DNA from: Aceticella autotrophica
GTDB taxonomy: Bacteria > Bacillota > Thermoanaerobacteria > Thermoanaerobacterales > Thermoanaerobacteraceae
Assembly: GCF_017357865.1 (NCBI RefSeq)
Contig: NZ_CP060096.1
Span: forward strand, 1,847,001-1,911,000
Direction: 5' to 3'
DNA: 64,000 nucleotides
The translations under genes were made by a program, and so were the position numbers. Numbering within the stretch: position 1 is the stretch's first letter; each line of letters opens with the position of its first letter. Below the pieces are notes generated by a model that saw only the letters and a list, made by a program, of their open reading frames with translations, was not told the origin of the DNA and searched no databases. Shown one piece after another: positions 18,545 to 27,885 of the stretch.

Positions 18545-19615
18545 TTACTCTCTTATATCAATAAATCCATCACTGTTTATGGAGGCTTCTTCAAATGTAG
18601 GCATCTTATTCATGGCATAAAGTGCGGAATCAATAATCTGAAAGGCTAAAGGACAGCCTGAACCTTCTCCAAGCCTCATATGGAGGTTCAAGATTGGCTC
18701 AACGCCTATTTCCTTCATCATGTATACTGCACCCGGCTCTTCTGAAAGATGTGATGGAAATATATAATCTCTTACATGTTCATTTAGCCTTACAGCACAA
18801 AGTGCCGCTGCAGATGATATCAGCCCGTCAATAACAATGGGTCTTTTGTTCTTAGCCGCTCCTAAGAAACACCCACACATACCTGCAATATCAAATCCGC
18901 CTACCTTTGAAATAACATCAATGGGGTCTTTGGAATCAGGAGCATGTAACTCAATTGCCCTCTTTACAACTCTTTTTTTGTTTTCATACTGTTCTTCAGT
19001 AAGCCCTGCACCTTTTCCAACTGTTAAATCCGGAGATAACCCTGAAATAGCACTTAAAACCGCAGCACTTGTTGTCGTATTGCCTATACCCATTTCTCCT
19101 GTACCAAAAATATCATACCCTTTTTTGCATAAATCATCGACAATTTCTATACCCGCTTCAATGGCAGAAATCGCCTCCTTATATGACATAGCAGGTTCTT
19201 TTACCATGTTTTTTGTACCCATGGCAATCTTTTTATTAATTACTAATGGATTATTAATGACTGCATCAACACCAATATCCACAACGGTGATATCTGTCCC
19301 TGTAAATTCTGATAAAACAGTTACCCCTGTAAAATTCTTGGTTAAATTTTGTGTAAGTATGGCGGTTAGTTCCTTAGGACATGCACTGACCCCTTCTTCT
19401 ACAACTCCATTATCTGCACACATTACTATGATGTTGCGCTTATTTATCTTATTATAAATCTTCCCTGTTATTGCTGCCATTTTTGCCGCAATATCTTCCA
19501 GTGTGCCAAGGCTTCCTATAGGCTTTGCAAGGTTGTCAATCCTCTGCATCGCAGCCTTTTTAGCCTCATAATCTCCAGGTTCAATTATATTTAGTGTTTT
19601 TTTAAATAATTCCAT
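18545..19615 (-). CDS. cobT: nicotinate-nucleotide:dimethylbenzimidazole phosphoribosyltransferase
   Basis: 356 residues, the same length as Salmonella CobT. Makes alpha-ribazole phosphate for the lower ligand loop of cobamides. The catalytic glutamate falls at residue 317 in GEGSG, exactly the Salmonella position. Other family motifs are ADNGVVEEGVSACP, GTGEMGIGNTTTSAA and FPSHLSEEPG. ATG at 19613-19615 with AGAGGTG upstream. It stands alone with its own promoter: no other cob genes and no cobalamin riboswitch are visible, which suggests salvage or remodelling, with the rest of the pathway elsewhere. Confidence 0.95.
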   Translation of the reverse strand: MELFKKTLNIIEPGDYEAKKAAMQRIDNLAKPIGSLGTLEDIAAKMAAITGKIYNKINKRNIIVMCADNGVVEEGVSACPKELTAILTQNLTKNFTGVTVLSEFTGTDITVVDIGVDAVINNPLVINKKIAMGTKNMVKEPAMSYKEAISAIEAGIEIVDDLCKKGYDIFGTGEMGIGNTTTSAAVLSAISGLSPDLTVGKGAGLTEEQYENKKRVVKRAIELHAPDSKDPIDVISKVGGFDIAGMCGCFLGAAKNKRPIVIDGLISSAAALCAVRLNEHVRDYIFPSHLSEEPGAVYMMKEIGVEPILNLHMRLGEGSGCPLAFQIIDSALYAMNKMPTFEEASINSDGFIDIRE

Positions 19616-19664
19616 ATATTCACCTCTTTTTGCATGAAAATTTCTACGCAACTTAACAGTAATA

Positions 19665-19693
19665 ATTATAATATTTATTAAAAATTATATCAA
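19665..19693 (-). promoter_or_regulatory. predicted promoter of cobT
   Basis: TTGATA (19688-19693) and TATAAT (19665-19670) on the minus strand, spacer 17 bases, about 50 bases before the cobT start. Confidence 0.65.
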
Positions 19694-19720
19694 GTTGACC
19701 TTCTCACTGCATTGATTTTA

Positions 19721-19754
19721 CATAAATAAATATCATAGTAAAAGTTTATTTATG
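19721..19754. repeat. inverted repeat between cobT and asnB
   Basis: CATAAATAAA (19721-19730) and TTTATTTATG (19745-19754) are perfect 10-base arms 14 bases apart. It lies between the two divergent promoters, upstream of both, and could be an operator. Confidence 0.5.
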
Positions 19755-19770
19755 CAAAAGGCAAAATATG

Positions 19771-19799
19771 TTCAACAATAATATGGTTATACATATAAT
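19771..19799 (+). promoter_or_regulatory. predicted promoter of asnB
   Basis: TTCAAC (19771-19776) and TATAAT (19794-19799) with a 17-base spacer; the -35 box is weak. An 80-base leader would precede asnB. Confidence 0.5.
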
Positions 19800-19879
19800 A
19801 TTAAATAGATGAATTTTAATTTCATGGTAAATAATTCTTTTGTACCCTATTTATAAAGAATTAATAAGGAGGCACTTAA

Positions 19880-21724
19880 ATGTGTGGTATAGCAGGTTGG
19901 GTTAATTTTGACATGGATTTATCTCATCAGAACAAAATTATTACAAAGATGTCTGAAACACTTTTTAATAGGGGACCTGACAGTTCCGGAACATGGCTTA
20001 CAGAACATGCTGCATTTGCCCACAGAAGGCTCATTGTAATAGACCCGAAAGGCGGTATCCAGCCAATGATAAAAAAATACGGTAATAAGACATATGTCAT
20101 AGTATATAATGGTGAGCTGTACAATACTTATGAACTAAGAAAAGAGCTTTTATCCTATGGCTATGCTTTTGAAAGCCATTCTGATACAGAGGTTCTTCTT
20201 ACATCATATATACAGTGGGGTTCTGATTGTGTAAAAAAATTAAACGGGATATTCGCATTTGCTGTTTGGGATGAAAGTGAAAACAAGGTTTTTCTTGCAA
20301 GGGACCACCTTGGTATAAAACCTCTTTTTTATACCATAAAAAATGGCTCTTTTATATTTGCATCGGAAATTAAAGGTATTCTTGCACATCCATATATAGA
20401 TGCAGAGGTTGATTCGGAAGGTCTTGGAGAGATATTTGTTATGGGTCCGACACGCACACCGGGAAATGGCATTTTCCGAGGCATAAATGAACTTAAAGCA
20501 GGGCATTACTTAGTATTCAATCCCAGTGGTTTGAAAACCTATTGTTACTGGTCTTTAAAAAGCTGTCCACATAAAGATGACCTGAAAACAACCTCTGAAA
20601 AGATAAGGTATTTCCTTGATGATGCATCAAAAAGACAGCTTGTATCTGATGTGCCTTTGTGTTCTCTCCTTTCAGGCGGTTTGGATTCTACCGCTATATC
20701 GGTATTTGCAAATGAAAAACTTAAAGACTTATGTAATCAGCTTATAACATATTCTGTCGATTATATCGGAAATGACAAATACTTTATGCCAAACCAATTC
20801 CAGCCGAATACAGATGCTGATTTTGTGGGGAGGGTTTCAAAAGAACTTGGTACAAAACACAATTACGTATTTATAGACAATGAAAAACTATCCTATGCCT
20901 TAATACCAGCCCTTTATGCAAAAGACTTGCCAGGCATGGCAGATATTGATTCATCCCTGTATCTTTTCTTAAAAGAGGTAAAAAAAGGTGCTACTGTTGC
21001 TCTTTCAGGTGAAGGAGCTGATGAGATTTTTGGCGGATATCCATGGTTCAAAGACAAAACTGCAATAGAAACTCCTACATTTCCATGGATCAGAATGATA
21101 GATCAGCGAATGAAGCTGCTTTCTCCACATATCGTAGAAAAGATCCGTCCCAAAGAATACCTTAACGACCGATATGCCGAAGCACTGAAGGAAGTCCCAA
21201 AACTAACAGATGAAAATGCTTTTGACTCACGTATGAGAGAAATATTCTACCTCAATATCACCAGATTTCTTGCAATGCTGCTGGACAGAATGGACAGAAT
21301 GAGTATGGCTTCCGGACTTGAGGTTCGGGTACCTTTCCTTGATTACAGGCTTGTTGAATATGTATGGAATATCCCGTGGAAAATGAAAAACTTAAATGAC
21401 ATGGAAAAGGGGCTGCTTCGCCATGCTTTGAAAGATGACCTGCCGGAAGAAGTAATTAAAAGAAAAAAAAGCCCATATCCTAAAACACATAATCCCATAT
21501 TCAGAAATACAGTAAAAAAATGGGTTAACGAAATACTTGACGATCCTGCTTCACCTTTATTACAGCTTGTCAACAAAGAAGAAGTAGCAAAACTTATTGA
21601 AACAGATGCAAAGGAATTTGACCCTGCATGGTTTTCACAGCTTATGGGGGGACCTCAGCTTTTTGCATATCTTTTTCAAGTTAATACATGGCTTAAGGAC
21701 TATAAGGTAAAAATCTTGGTTTGA
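19880..21724 (+). CDS. asnB: asparagine synthase, glutamine-hydrolysing
   Basis: 614 residues. Makes asparagine from aspartate, ATP and glutamine-derived ammonia. Begins MCGIAGW: after removal of Met, Cys2 is the glutaminase nucleophile. The N-terminal Ntn domain (to about 210) includes NRGPDSSG and YNGELYN. The C-terminal synthetase domain has the pyrophosphate loop SGGLDSTA near residue 266 and GEGADEIFGGY near 375. A long C-terminal tail is typical of the AsnB type. AAGGAGG precedes the ATG by about 7 bases. One of only four plus-strand genes, divergent from cobT and convergent with glyA. Confidence 0.95.
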   Translation: MCGIAGWVNFDMDLSHQNKIITKMSETLFNRGPDSSGTWLTEHAAFAHRRLIVIDPKGGIQPMIKKYGNKTYVIVYNGELYNTYELRKELLSYGYAFESHSDTEVLLTSYIQWGSDCVKKLNGIFAFAVWDESENKVFLARDHLGIKPLFYTIKNGSFIFASEIKGILAHPYIDAEVDSEGLGEIFVMGPTRTPGNGIFRGINELKAGHYLVFNPSGLKTYCYWSLKSCPHKDDLKTTSEKIRYFLDDASKRQLVSDVPLCSLLSGGLDSTAISVFANEKLKDLCNQLITYSVDYIGNDKYFMPNQFQPNTDADFVGRVSKELGTKHNYVFIDNEKLSYALIPALYAKDLPGMADIDSSLYLFLKEVKKGATVALSGEGADEIFGGYPWFKDKTAIETPTFPWIRMIDQRMKLLSPHIVEKIRPKEYLNDRYAEALKEVPKLTDENAFDSRMREIFYLNITRFLAMLLDRMDRMSMASGLEVRVPFLDYRLVEYVWNIPWKMKNLNDMEKGLLRHALKDDLPEEVIKRKKSPYPKTHNPIFRNTVKKWVNEILDDPASPLLQLVNKEEVAKLIETDAKEFDPAWFSQLMGGPQLFAYLFQVNTWLKDYKVKILV

Positions 21725-21733
21725 AATATTATT

Positions 21734-21777
21734 AATATGAGGAACAAAGGCGATACCCTGCCTCTGTTCCTCATATT
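21734..21777. terminator. long hairpin between asnB and glyA
   Basis: AATATGAGGAACA and TGTTCCTCATATT form a 13-base-pair stem (outer arms about 21734-21746 and 21765-21777) with an inner AGGC/GCCT. It lies between two convergent genes. The T-tracts are weak on both sides, so it may act as a two-way boundary. Confidence 0.65.
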
Positions 21778-21864
21778 GCAAAAGTGTATTCACTTTTCCT
21801 GCAAGCTGTCTTTAAGCATTTCCTCAGTTGTACCGGGTATATTTCCGCATTTACTCCCATCAAT

Positions 21865-23097
21865 TTATTCATAAAGGGGGTATTTATCTATTAAAGCCTT
21901 TACTCTTGTTTTTGCCTTATCTATATAATCTGCATCTTTTAAAACATTGCAGATTATATCGGCAATTTCATCCATATCCTGTTCCTTCATGCCTCTTGTT
22001 GTTACAGCAGCTGTACCAAGCCTTATACCGGATGTGATATTAGCTCCCAGCGGGTCAAAAGGTATGGCATTTTTATTCGTGGTAATTCCTATATCATCAA
22101 GCCTTTTCTCAAGTTCTTTTCCTGTTACGCCGGTATTTCTCAAATCCAAAAGAAGCAGATGATTGTCGGTACCACCAGATACAAGGTTTAACTTTCTATT
22201 TAAAAGCCCTTGTGCCAGTGCCTTGGCATTTTTCACAATCTGTCTTTGATACTCCTTAAATTCTTCTGACAAGGCTTCTTTAAAACAGACAGCCTTCGCA
22301 GCAATAACATGCATCAGCGGTCCTCCCTGTACTCCGGGAAATACCGTTTTATCAATAGCCTTTGCATATGCTTCCTTACAAAGTATTGCTCCGCCTCTTG
22401 GTCCTCTCAAGGTCTTATGTGTTGTTGTTGTAACAACGTCTGCATATTCTACAGGATTCGGATGTAATCCTGCTGCAACAAGCCCTGCTATATGTGCCAT
22501 ATCCACCATCAAATATGCATTGACACTGTCTGCAATCTCACGAAATCTCTTGAAATCTATAATCCTCGGATATGCACTGGCACCGGCAACAATAAGTTTA
22601 GGCTTGTGACACATTGCCAATCTTTCCACTTCATTATAGTCTATGTATCCTGTATCTTTTCCTATACCATATGATACTACATTATAAATCTTTCCTGAAA
22701 AATTTGCCTTGCTTCCGTGTGTAAGATGACCTCCGTGGGATAAATTCATTCCCATTATAGTATCCCCCGGTTTCAGTAATGCAAAATACACAGTCATATT
22801 TGCCTGTGCACCTGAATGCGGCTGTACATTTCCATGAGAACCACCAAATAATTCCTTTAATCTTTTTATCGCCAAATCTTCGACAATGTCAACAAATTCG
22901 CAGCCCCCATAATATCTTTTCCCTGGATAACCTTCTGCATATTTATTTGTAAGCGGTGACCCCATTGCCTCCATAACTGCAGGACTTACAAAATTTTCTG
23001 ATGCTATAAGTTCTATTTTATTCCTTTGCCTATCAATTTCTTTTTCAATAGCATCCGCTATTTCAGGATCCGTTCTTCTTATTATTTCAATATCCAT
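21865..23097 (-). CDS. glyA: serine hydroxymethyltransferase
   Basis: 410 residues. PLP enzyme that converts serine and tetrahydrofolate to glycine and methylene-THF. Motifs: [19 protein letters not shown] at the N terminus, [14 protein letters not shown], and the PLP lysine in [17 protein letters not shown] at 23095-23097 with AGGAGG and 7 bases; a longer in-frame start ten codons upstream has no ribosome site. Immediately after the stop (TAA at 21865-21867) the same frame stays open for about 24 more codons. In B. subtilis glyA lies near upp and rpiB; here it has moved. Confidence 0.97.
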   Translation of the reverse strand: MDIEIIRRTDPEIADAIEKEIDRQRNKIELIASENFVSPAVMEAMGSPLTNKYAEGYPGKRYYGGCEFVDIVEDLAIKRLKELFGGSHGNVQPHSGAQANMTVYFALLKPGDTIMGMNLSHGGHLTHGSKANFSGKIYNVVSYGIGKDTGYIDYNEVERLAMCHKPKLIVAGASAYPRIIDFKRFREIADSVNAYLMVDMAHIAGLVAAGLHPNPVEYADVVTTTTHKTLRGPRGGAILCKEAYAKAIDKTVFPGVQGGPLMHVIAAKAVCFKEALSEEFKEYQRQIVKNAKALAQGLLNRKLNLVSGGTDNHLLLLDLRNTGVTGKELEKRLDDIGITTNKNAIPFDPLGANITSGIRLGTAAVTTRGMKEQDMDEIADIICNVLKDADYIDKAKTRVKALIDKYPLYE

Positions 23098-23130
23098 TAG
23101 TTTACCTCCTGTATTTAACTTTACCATTAT

Positions 23131-23159
23131 ATTATAAAGATTTTTAAAATTTTCTTCAA
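23131..23159 (-). promoter_or_regulatory. predicted promoter of glyA
   Basis: TTGAAG (23154-23159) and TATAAT (23131-23136) on the minus strand, spacer 17 bases. Confidence 0.65.
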
Positions 23160-23211
23160 ATAAAAATTTTTAATATTTAACAGCAAATTAACATATTTAA
23201 CACTGATTTAA

Positions 23212-23239
23212 TTTACATTTTCATATATTGCTGTATAAT
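23212..23239 (+). promoter_or_regulatory. plus-strand promoter with no gene behind it
   Basis: TTTACA (23212-23217) and TATAAT (23234-23239), spacer 16. A second candidate, TTGATT (23289-23294) and TATAAT (23312-23317), spacer 17, follows. Both point at the terminator at 23357-23381 and away from glyA. Confidence 0.45.
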
Positions 23240-23245
23240 AGAAAT

Positions 23246-23381
23246 GAAATCCTGATTACAACCCCCTATCCCTTAAAATCTTTTTCTCTTGATTTTTTTG
23301 TTAATTAAATGTATAATGACTTTGTCAAAACAATAACTCCCCCTTTAAAAGATAACCCCTGGAAATTATCCAGGGCATTTT
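23246..23381 (+). ncRNA. candidate orphan small RNA
   Basis: A predicted plus-strand unit of about 70 to 135 bases between a promoter and an intrinsic terminator, with no frame longer than a few codons. The stretch also carries the upstream region of glyA and the 3' flank of the dipeptidase gene, so it is otherwise empty intergenic sequence. The call is from signal arrangement only; no known RNA family is recognised. Confidence 0.3.
23357..23381. terminator. terminator hairpin beyond the dipeptidase gene
   Basis: CCCTGG (23357-23362) and CCAGGG (23370-23375) pair around AAATTAT. On the plus strand CATTTTTT follows, a good intrinsic terminator; on the minus strand GTTATCTTTT follows, so it can also end the dipeptidase transcript. 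Confidence 0.7.
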
Positions 23382-23386
23382 TTCAT

Positions 23387-24319
23387 TTAAATTATCTTTT
23401 TTATAAGCCGTTCAAAATTTTCATGGCATATCAAATCTATATCCTTCTCTTTATAACCCCTTCTTTTTAATCCGTCTATTATCTTGGGAAAACATGATAC
23501 ATCATAAAGGTCCTCCGGTACATCGTCAATTCCGTCGAAATCAGAACCAAAACCTACATATTCAGAACCTACAAGTCCACATATATGGTCTATATGACAT
23601 ATAACATCCTCAACCGATGCTTTACCGCTTTCCTTTAAAAATTCCGGTGCGAAATTTATACCTATTACACCGCCTTTACCGGCTATTGCTTTAATTTGCT
23701 CGTCTGTTAAATTCCTTTTATGAGAACACAGGGCTTTACAATCAGAATGTGATGCAATAACAGGTTTTTTGCTTATTTCCATTACATTCCAAAATCCTTT
23801 TTCGTTAAGATGTGAAACATCAATTATCATTCCAAGCTTATTCATCTCTTTTACGACATCTTTTCCAAAGCTTGTGAGTCCTGATTCTGCTACGCCTTCC
23901 ACACCATCCCCAAGGTCATTTCTTAAACTCCATGTTAATGTTAATGCCCTCACCCCAAGCCTGTAAAACATCCTTAAAAGGGCTATATCACCCTCTAACG
24001 CTTCTCCTCCTTCAATTGAAAGCATTACTCCAATCTTATTTTCTTTTTCTATTCTATCTATATCTTCGCCATTTAATACAAGCATTAATTTATCGTTTTT
24101 TTTAATTAATTGGTATAGCTTATCTATCATTTTAAGCGCAATTGTAGCAGCATTTTTTCTCATATACTTAGGGTCAATAAATGCGGCAAAAACCTGAAGA
24201 TGTACATTCCCCTCCTGTAATCTTTCGATGTCAATATGTCCTTCCTTACTCCTTTTTGTTATATCATAATCTTTCTCAATCAATTGATACAATGTATCAC
24301 AGTGAAAATCAACAAACAT
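23387..24319 (-). CDS. membrane dipeptidase (peptidase family M19)
   Basis: 310 residues. Zinc-dependent dipeptidase of the renal-dipeptidase family, cleaving dipeptides including those with D-residues. Metal and active-site motifs: DFHCDT near residue 4, SIEGGEAL near 105, DVSHLNEKGF and the second His in IASHSDC, then GSDFDGID near 253. No signal peptide, so it is cytoplasmic despite the family name. ATG start with GGGAGAG upstream. Single gene with a terminator behind it. Confidence 0.92.
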   Translation of the reverse strand: MFVDFHCDTLYQLIEKDYDITKRSKEGHIDIERLQEGNVHLQVFAAFIDPKYMRKNAATIALKMIDKLYQLIKKNDKLMLVLNGEDIDRIEKENKIGVMLSIEGGEALEGDIALLRMFYRLGVRALTLTWSLRNDLGDGVEGVAESGLTSFGKDVVKEMNKLGMIIDVSHLNEKGFWNVMEISKKPVIASHSDCKALCSHKRNLTDEQIKAIAGKGGVIGINFAPEFLKESGKASVEDVICHIDHICGLVGSEYVGFGSDFDGIDDVPEDLYDVSCFPKIIDGLKRRGYKEKDIDLICHENFERLIKKII

Positions 24320-24435
24320 AATATCTCTCCCGCCAAAAAATATTATAGAGCCAAAGGTGAAACCTCATCCATTAAGTTTATATATATGAACCATAATTCT
24401 TTATTCCTCACTTCATTTAAAAATATTTATGTTTA

Positions 24436-24657
24436 TTAAAAATCATCGGAATTTTTCTGCCTCTCAATTTCTTTTTTTAAATTCCTCTTTTTAATAAATT
24501 CACGTTTTTCTTCTAAAATATATAACCGTGCCAATTTTAAACCGTCACGTACGCCATCGCAATAATTAAACTTGGATTTTTCATCAGATGAAGCTGATTT
24601 TATTTTTTCCCGTATCTCATCTGTTATTTTATTTATTTTACTTATAAGATTTTCCAT
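24436..24657 (-). CDS. small charged protein of unknown function
   Basis: 73 residues, not recognised. It is highly charged and probably all helical: residues 1-25 form an amphipathic Lys/Glu helix, residues 33-47 contain a possible turn (CDGVRDGLKLARLYI), and the C terminus is Lys/Glu/Arg-rich. One cysteine. No membrane segment. AAAGGAG at the proper distance before ATG at 24655-24657 makes it a credible gene. Monocistronic, divergent from the PIG-L gene. Confidence 0.65.
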   Translation of the reverse strand: MENLISKINKITDEIREKIKSASSDEKSKFNYCDGVRDGLKLARLYILEEKREFIKKRNLKKEIERQKNSDDF

Positions 24658-25037
24658 TTTTATCTCCTTTCAAAAGTATTTACACAATTGCTTATATCCT
24701 TTACATTATCACTAAATAGTATTTTCTGTCTGACGCCTTGTCGCATAATTCTGCAAGTTCATGATCCATATATAACCTCATTTTAAGCAGTTCATGAACT
24801 GTTAAAATAAAACTGTAATATGTCTATAAATTCTAACACAATTATAATATTATTATGAGCAAATATCAATATTAATACCCTTTTCATAAGCAACATAAAG
24901 CAAAGCTTATTATCCATAATATATAAGGAATAGATTTAAAATGAGCAATATTATGCGTCATAGTGGATAATTTTATTTTTGTAACAATTTATTCATAAAT
25001 TTATGATATAATTACAATATAAAAAGGAGGCAAGAGA
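24658..25037. other. 380-base divergent intergenic region
   Basis: Between the small charged protein and the PIG-L gene. It holds a 14-base palindrome CAGTTCATGAACTG (24788-24801) and a second AGTTCATGA half-site at 24756-24764. A TATAAT-like sequence (about 25005-25015, GATATAATTA) stands before the PIG-L ribosome site. No gene or known RNA was seen. Confidence 0.5.
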
Positions 25038-26435
25038 ATGGAGAAAAAACATATGGCATTAACTTTTTTTCTGCTTATTGTAATATTTACGTTATATATC
25101 ATGAATTTTAAAACGGCTGTAGCAAATTTTATGGAAAAAAAGCCTTTGCCACCATTTGATGACCCGGGGCAGAGAATATTGGTCATTGTACCACATCCTG
25201 ACGACGAAACACTGGGAATGGCTGGTATTATACAAAGAGCAATAGCATTAAACAGACCTGTTAAAGTCGTTGTCGTAACAGATGGCGAAAGTTATAAAAA
25301 AGCTGCTGCAACATGCAGTGGACATTCCAATCCAACAGCAAAAGACTTTTATGAACTTGGACTCATACGTCAAAAAGAGAGTATTGCAGCAATGTCCGAA
25401 TTAAATCTTCCAAGAAAGGATTTGATTTTTTTAGGATTTGCAGACGGCAGTACCCGGTTTTTATGGAGCGATTTTTGGGATAATGATAAACCGAGGGTCA
25501 GCGGCGGAACCCATGTTGCATACTCACCGTACAGTGATGTTTATAAACCCGGCATCCCTTATACAGGACAAAATTTAGTAAATTGCCTGCAAGAGATAAT
25601 AAGCACATTTAAACCAACAGATATATATTATCCGCAAGCTGATGATATACATCCGGACCATTGGGCTGTAAGCAATTTTGTAAGATATACCATAACCGCA
25701 ATGAATATAAACGTCCAAGAGCACATGTTCCTTACACATCATCCACAATGGCCTGTACCTTGGCTTTTGGATAAAAATAAACCTTTGCTGTCTCCTGTTG
25801 ATATGAAAGACAGCAATTCAAACTGGCAGATATTTGAATTGAATAATAATGAAATCAACAAAAAGGAACTTGCCGTTAAAAAGTATAAAACACAAATCGA
25901 CGTAATGGAACCCTTTTTATTATCTTTTGTAAGAAAAAATGAGTTGTTTGCTACGAAACCTGTTATAAAAATCCCTGTGCTGGATACAAAACCTGACCTT
26001 ATGAGTAAGGAACTTCCCTGTACCCTTTTAAAAATACAAACAGGCGGAATCCTAAGTCAGGAGATATACAGAAGTGCTGATTTAACCAAACTATCCGCTT
26101 TTATCTACAACAATCATATGTATATAGGAATGCAATGTGTTGCGCCTATTTCAAAAAAAGTGGTATACCATATTGAAATGAGATTGTTTTATAAAAATGA
26201 CATTAAAAGGATTGATTTGGGACTTGTAGAGGGAAAAATGTATCAATATAAAAAAGCCGAAAACAGCCTTACAAATGTTATGGCCTCAAAACCATTGATA
26301 TATAAAAACACTGTATGGGTCAATTTAAATATACCAAATACACACGATATAAAATATATATTTATGGGAGCAGATTCAATTTACAAAGGAAGATTAATAG
26401 ATAAAATCCCTTGGAATATGTATAGAATTCAGTAA
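25038..26435 (+). CDS. membrane-anchored PIG-L family deacetylase
   Basis: 465 residues. Zinc-dependent N-deacetylase family acting on GlcNAc-type groups (LmbE/PIG-L). A single hydrophobic segment at residues about 7-24 follows MEKKHMAL and is probably a membrane anchor with the rest outside. Catalytic motifs PHPDDE near 54-59 and HPDHWA near 210 are both present. The C-terminal 170 residues form a separate beta-rich domain of unknown type. AAGGAGG is 8 bases before ATG. The substrate is unknown, but cell-surface GlcNAc is plausible, given other envelope genes in this region. Ends at a shared terminator with the his operon. Confidence 0.85.
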   Translation: MEKKHMALTFFLLIVIFTLYIMNFKTAVANFMEKKPLPPFDDPGQRILVIVPHPDDETLGMAGIIQRAIALNRPVKVVVVTDGESYKKAAATCSGHSNPTAKDFYELGLIRQKESIAAMSELNLPRKDLIFLGFADGSTRFLWSDFWDNDKPRVSGGTHVAYSPYSDVYKPGIPYTGQNLVNCLQEIISTFKPTDIYYPQADDIHPDHWAVSNFVRYTITAMNINVQEHMFLTHHPQWPVPWLLDKNKPLLSPVDMKDSNSNWQIFELNNNEINKKELAVKKYKTQIDVMEPFLLSFVRKNELFATKPVIKIPVLDTKPDLMSKELPCTLLKIQTGGILSQEIYRSADLTKLSAFIYNNHMYIGMQCVAPISKKVVYHIEMRLFYKNDIKRIDLGLVEGKMYQYKKAENSLTNVMASKPLIYKNTVWVNLNIPNTHDIKYIFMGADSIYKGRLIDKIPWNMYRIQ

Positions 26436-26436
26436 A

Positions 26437-26463
26437 GAGACATCTCACTCAGATGCCTCTTTT
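26437..26463. terminator. shared terminator of the PIG-L gene and the his operon
   Basis: AGAGACATCT and AGATGCCTCT pair around CACTC. The plus strand continues in TTTTTT, and the minus strand runs TCTTTACTG. It overlaps the last codons of hisIE. Confidence 0.75.
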
Positions 26464-27098
26464 TTCTTTTTATGTTCTTTTTTAAATTCCTCAGGTGCAT
26501 TAAATCTTTTGGCAAGTTCAGTATATATATCCTGAAATAAAATATCCTTTTCCACCATCATCACCATAATATGATATAAAAGGTCTGCCGTTTCATATAT
26601 TATTTCTTCTTTTGAATCCTCCTTTGCCGCTATCACTATTTCCGTGCTTTCTTCACCGATTTTTTTAAGTATCTTGTTAATTCCTTTATCAAAAAGGTAA
26701 TTTGTATATGAACCCTCAAGGGGGTTTTCTTTCCTGTCCTTTATCCTTTGATAAACCTTCTCAAGAATATTAGCAATATTATCATTTTCAATATTCAAAA
26801 TGTCCCTATAAAAACAGCTTATATGTCCGGTATGGCAAGCTGGTCCGGCTGCTTCCACCTCTATCAGAAGCGTGTCTTCATCACAGTCATATGATATTTT
26901 CTTAACTTTTTGTATGTTACCGGACGTTTCACCTTTATGCCATAATTTTTTTCGGCTTCTTGAGAAAAAAAATGTTTCGCCTTTTTCAAGGGTTAATTTT
27001 AAACTTTCCTCATTCATATATGCCATCATAAGAACCTCTTTTGTTTTGCAGTCCTGTATAATTGCAGGAATAAGCCCTCTTTCATCAAATTTTAACAT
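26445..27098 (-). CDS. hisIE: bifunctional phosphoribosyl-AMP cyclohydrolase / phosphoribosyl-ATP pyrophosphatase
   Basis: 217 residues, steps 2 and 3 of histidine synthesis. The N-terminal HisI domain (1-108) has the LWHKGETSG motif and the zinc cysteine pair near [11 protein letters not shown] and AGPACHTG. The C-terminal HisE domain (112-217) has the [12 protein letters not shown] and [12 protein letters not shown] helices with the metal-binding glutamates. Last gene of the his operon; ATG with GGAGG upstream. Confidence 0.96.
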   Translation of the reverse strand: MLKFDERGLIPAIIQDCKTKEVLMMAYMNEESLKLTLEKGETFFFSRSRKKLWHKGETSGNIQKVKKISYDCDEDTLLIEVEAAGPACHTGHISCFYRDILNIENDNIANILEKVYQRIKDRKENPLEGSYTNYLFDKGINKILKKIGEESTEIVIAAKEDSKEEIIYETADLLYHIMVMMVEKDILFQDIYTELAKRFNAPEEFKKEHKKKKEASE

Positions 27099-27120
27099 TT
27101 TTTTACCTCCATAATAAGTT

Positions 27121-27885
27121 TTATACCATACGGACAGGTATATTAAACCTCATCAGATATTCCTTTAAATCCCTTATCTTAAGTTCACCATAATGAAATA
27201 ATGATGCGGCTAAAGCAGCATCTGCCTTTCCCTCTGTCAGCACCTCTTTGAAATGCTCTTTATTACCGGCACCTCCTGAGGCAATTATCGGAATCCTTAC
27301 TTCTTCACTTATTATACGGGTTAATTCAACATCATAACCGTTTTTTGTACCATCTGCATCCATACTTGTTAAAAGTATTTCGCCGGCGCCGAGATTTTCC
27401 GCTTTTTTAGCCCATTTCACAGCATCAATCCCAGTATTTATCCTGCCGCCGTTTATATATACCTCAAAGCCGCTGTTATCCGCCTTTCTTTTAGCATCTA
27501 TTGCAATAACAACACACTGACTTCCGAATTTATCAGATGCTTCTTTTATTAAATTCGGATTTTTTACAGCCTCAGAATTTACTGATATCTTATCGGCACC
27601 AGCTTTTAATATCTTTCTAAAATCCTCTACTGTCCTTATTCCTCCGCCTACCGTCATAGGAATAAAAACCTTCTCAGAGGTTTTTTTTACAACCTCTATC
27701 ATAATATCGCGTTTTTCATGTGAAGCAGTAATATCAAGAAAAACTATCTCATCAGCACCGGCTTTGTTATATTGTTCCGCTATATCAACAGGGTCTCCCG
27801 CATCCTTAAGATTTACAAAATTAACCCCTTTAACAACCCTTCCGTCTTTAACATCAAGACACGGAATGATTCTTTTTGTAAGCAT
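27121..27885 (-). CDS. hisF: imidazole glycerol phosphate synthase, cyclase subunit
   Basis: 254 residues, a (beta/alpha)8 barrel working with HisH to make imidazole glycerol phosphate and AICAR. The catalytic aspartates are in [13 protein letters not shown] (near residue 11) and [13 protein letters not shown] (near 130). [10 protein letters not shown] and ASGGAG phosphate loops are present. The ATG shares one base with the hisA stop (TAATG), a sign of coupled translation. Confidence 0.97.
   Translation of the reverse strand: MLTKRIIPCLDVKDGRVVKGVNFVNLKDAGDPVDIAEQYNKAGADEIVFLDITASHEKRDIMIEVVKKTSEKVFIPMTVGGGIRTVEDFRKILKAGADKISVNSEAVKNPNLIKEASDKFGSQCVVIAIDAKRKADNSGFEVYINGGRINTGIDAVKWAKKAENLGAGEILLTSMDADGTKNGYDVELTRIISEEVRIPIIASGGAGNKEHFKEVLTEGKADAALAASLFHYGELKIRDLKEYLMRFNIPVRMV

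Noticed and set aside
18837-19457. 206-residue plus-strand frame inside cobT
   Set aside because: Antisense to a complete CobT with all motifs; composition is that of a shadow frame.
19616-19690. Cobalamin riboswitch before cobT
   Set aside because: The upstream region is short and A/T-rich, and no conserved B12-box was found.
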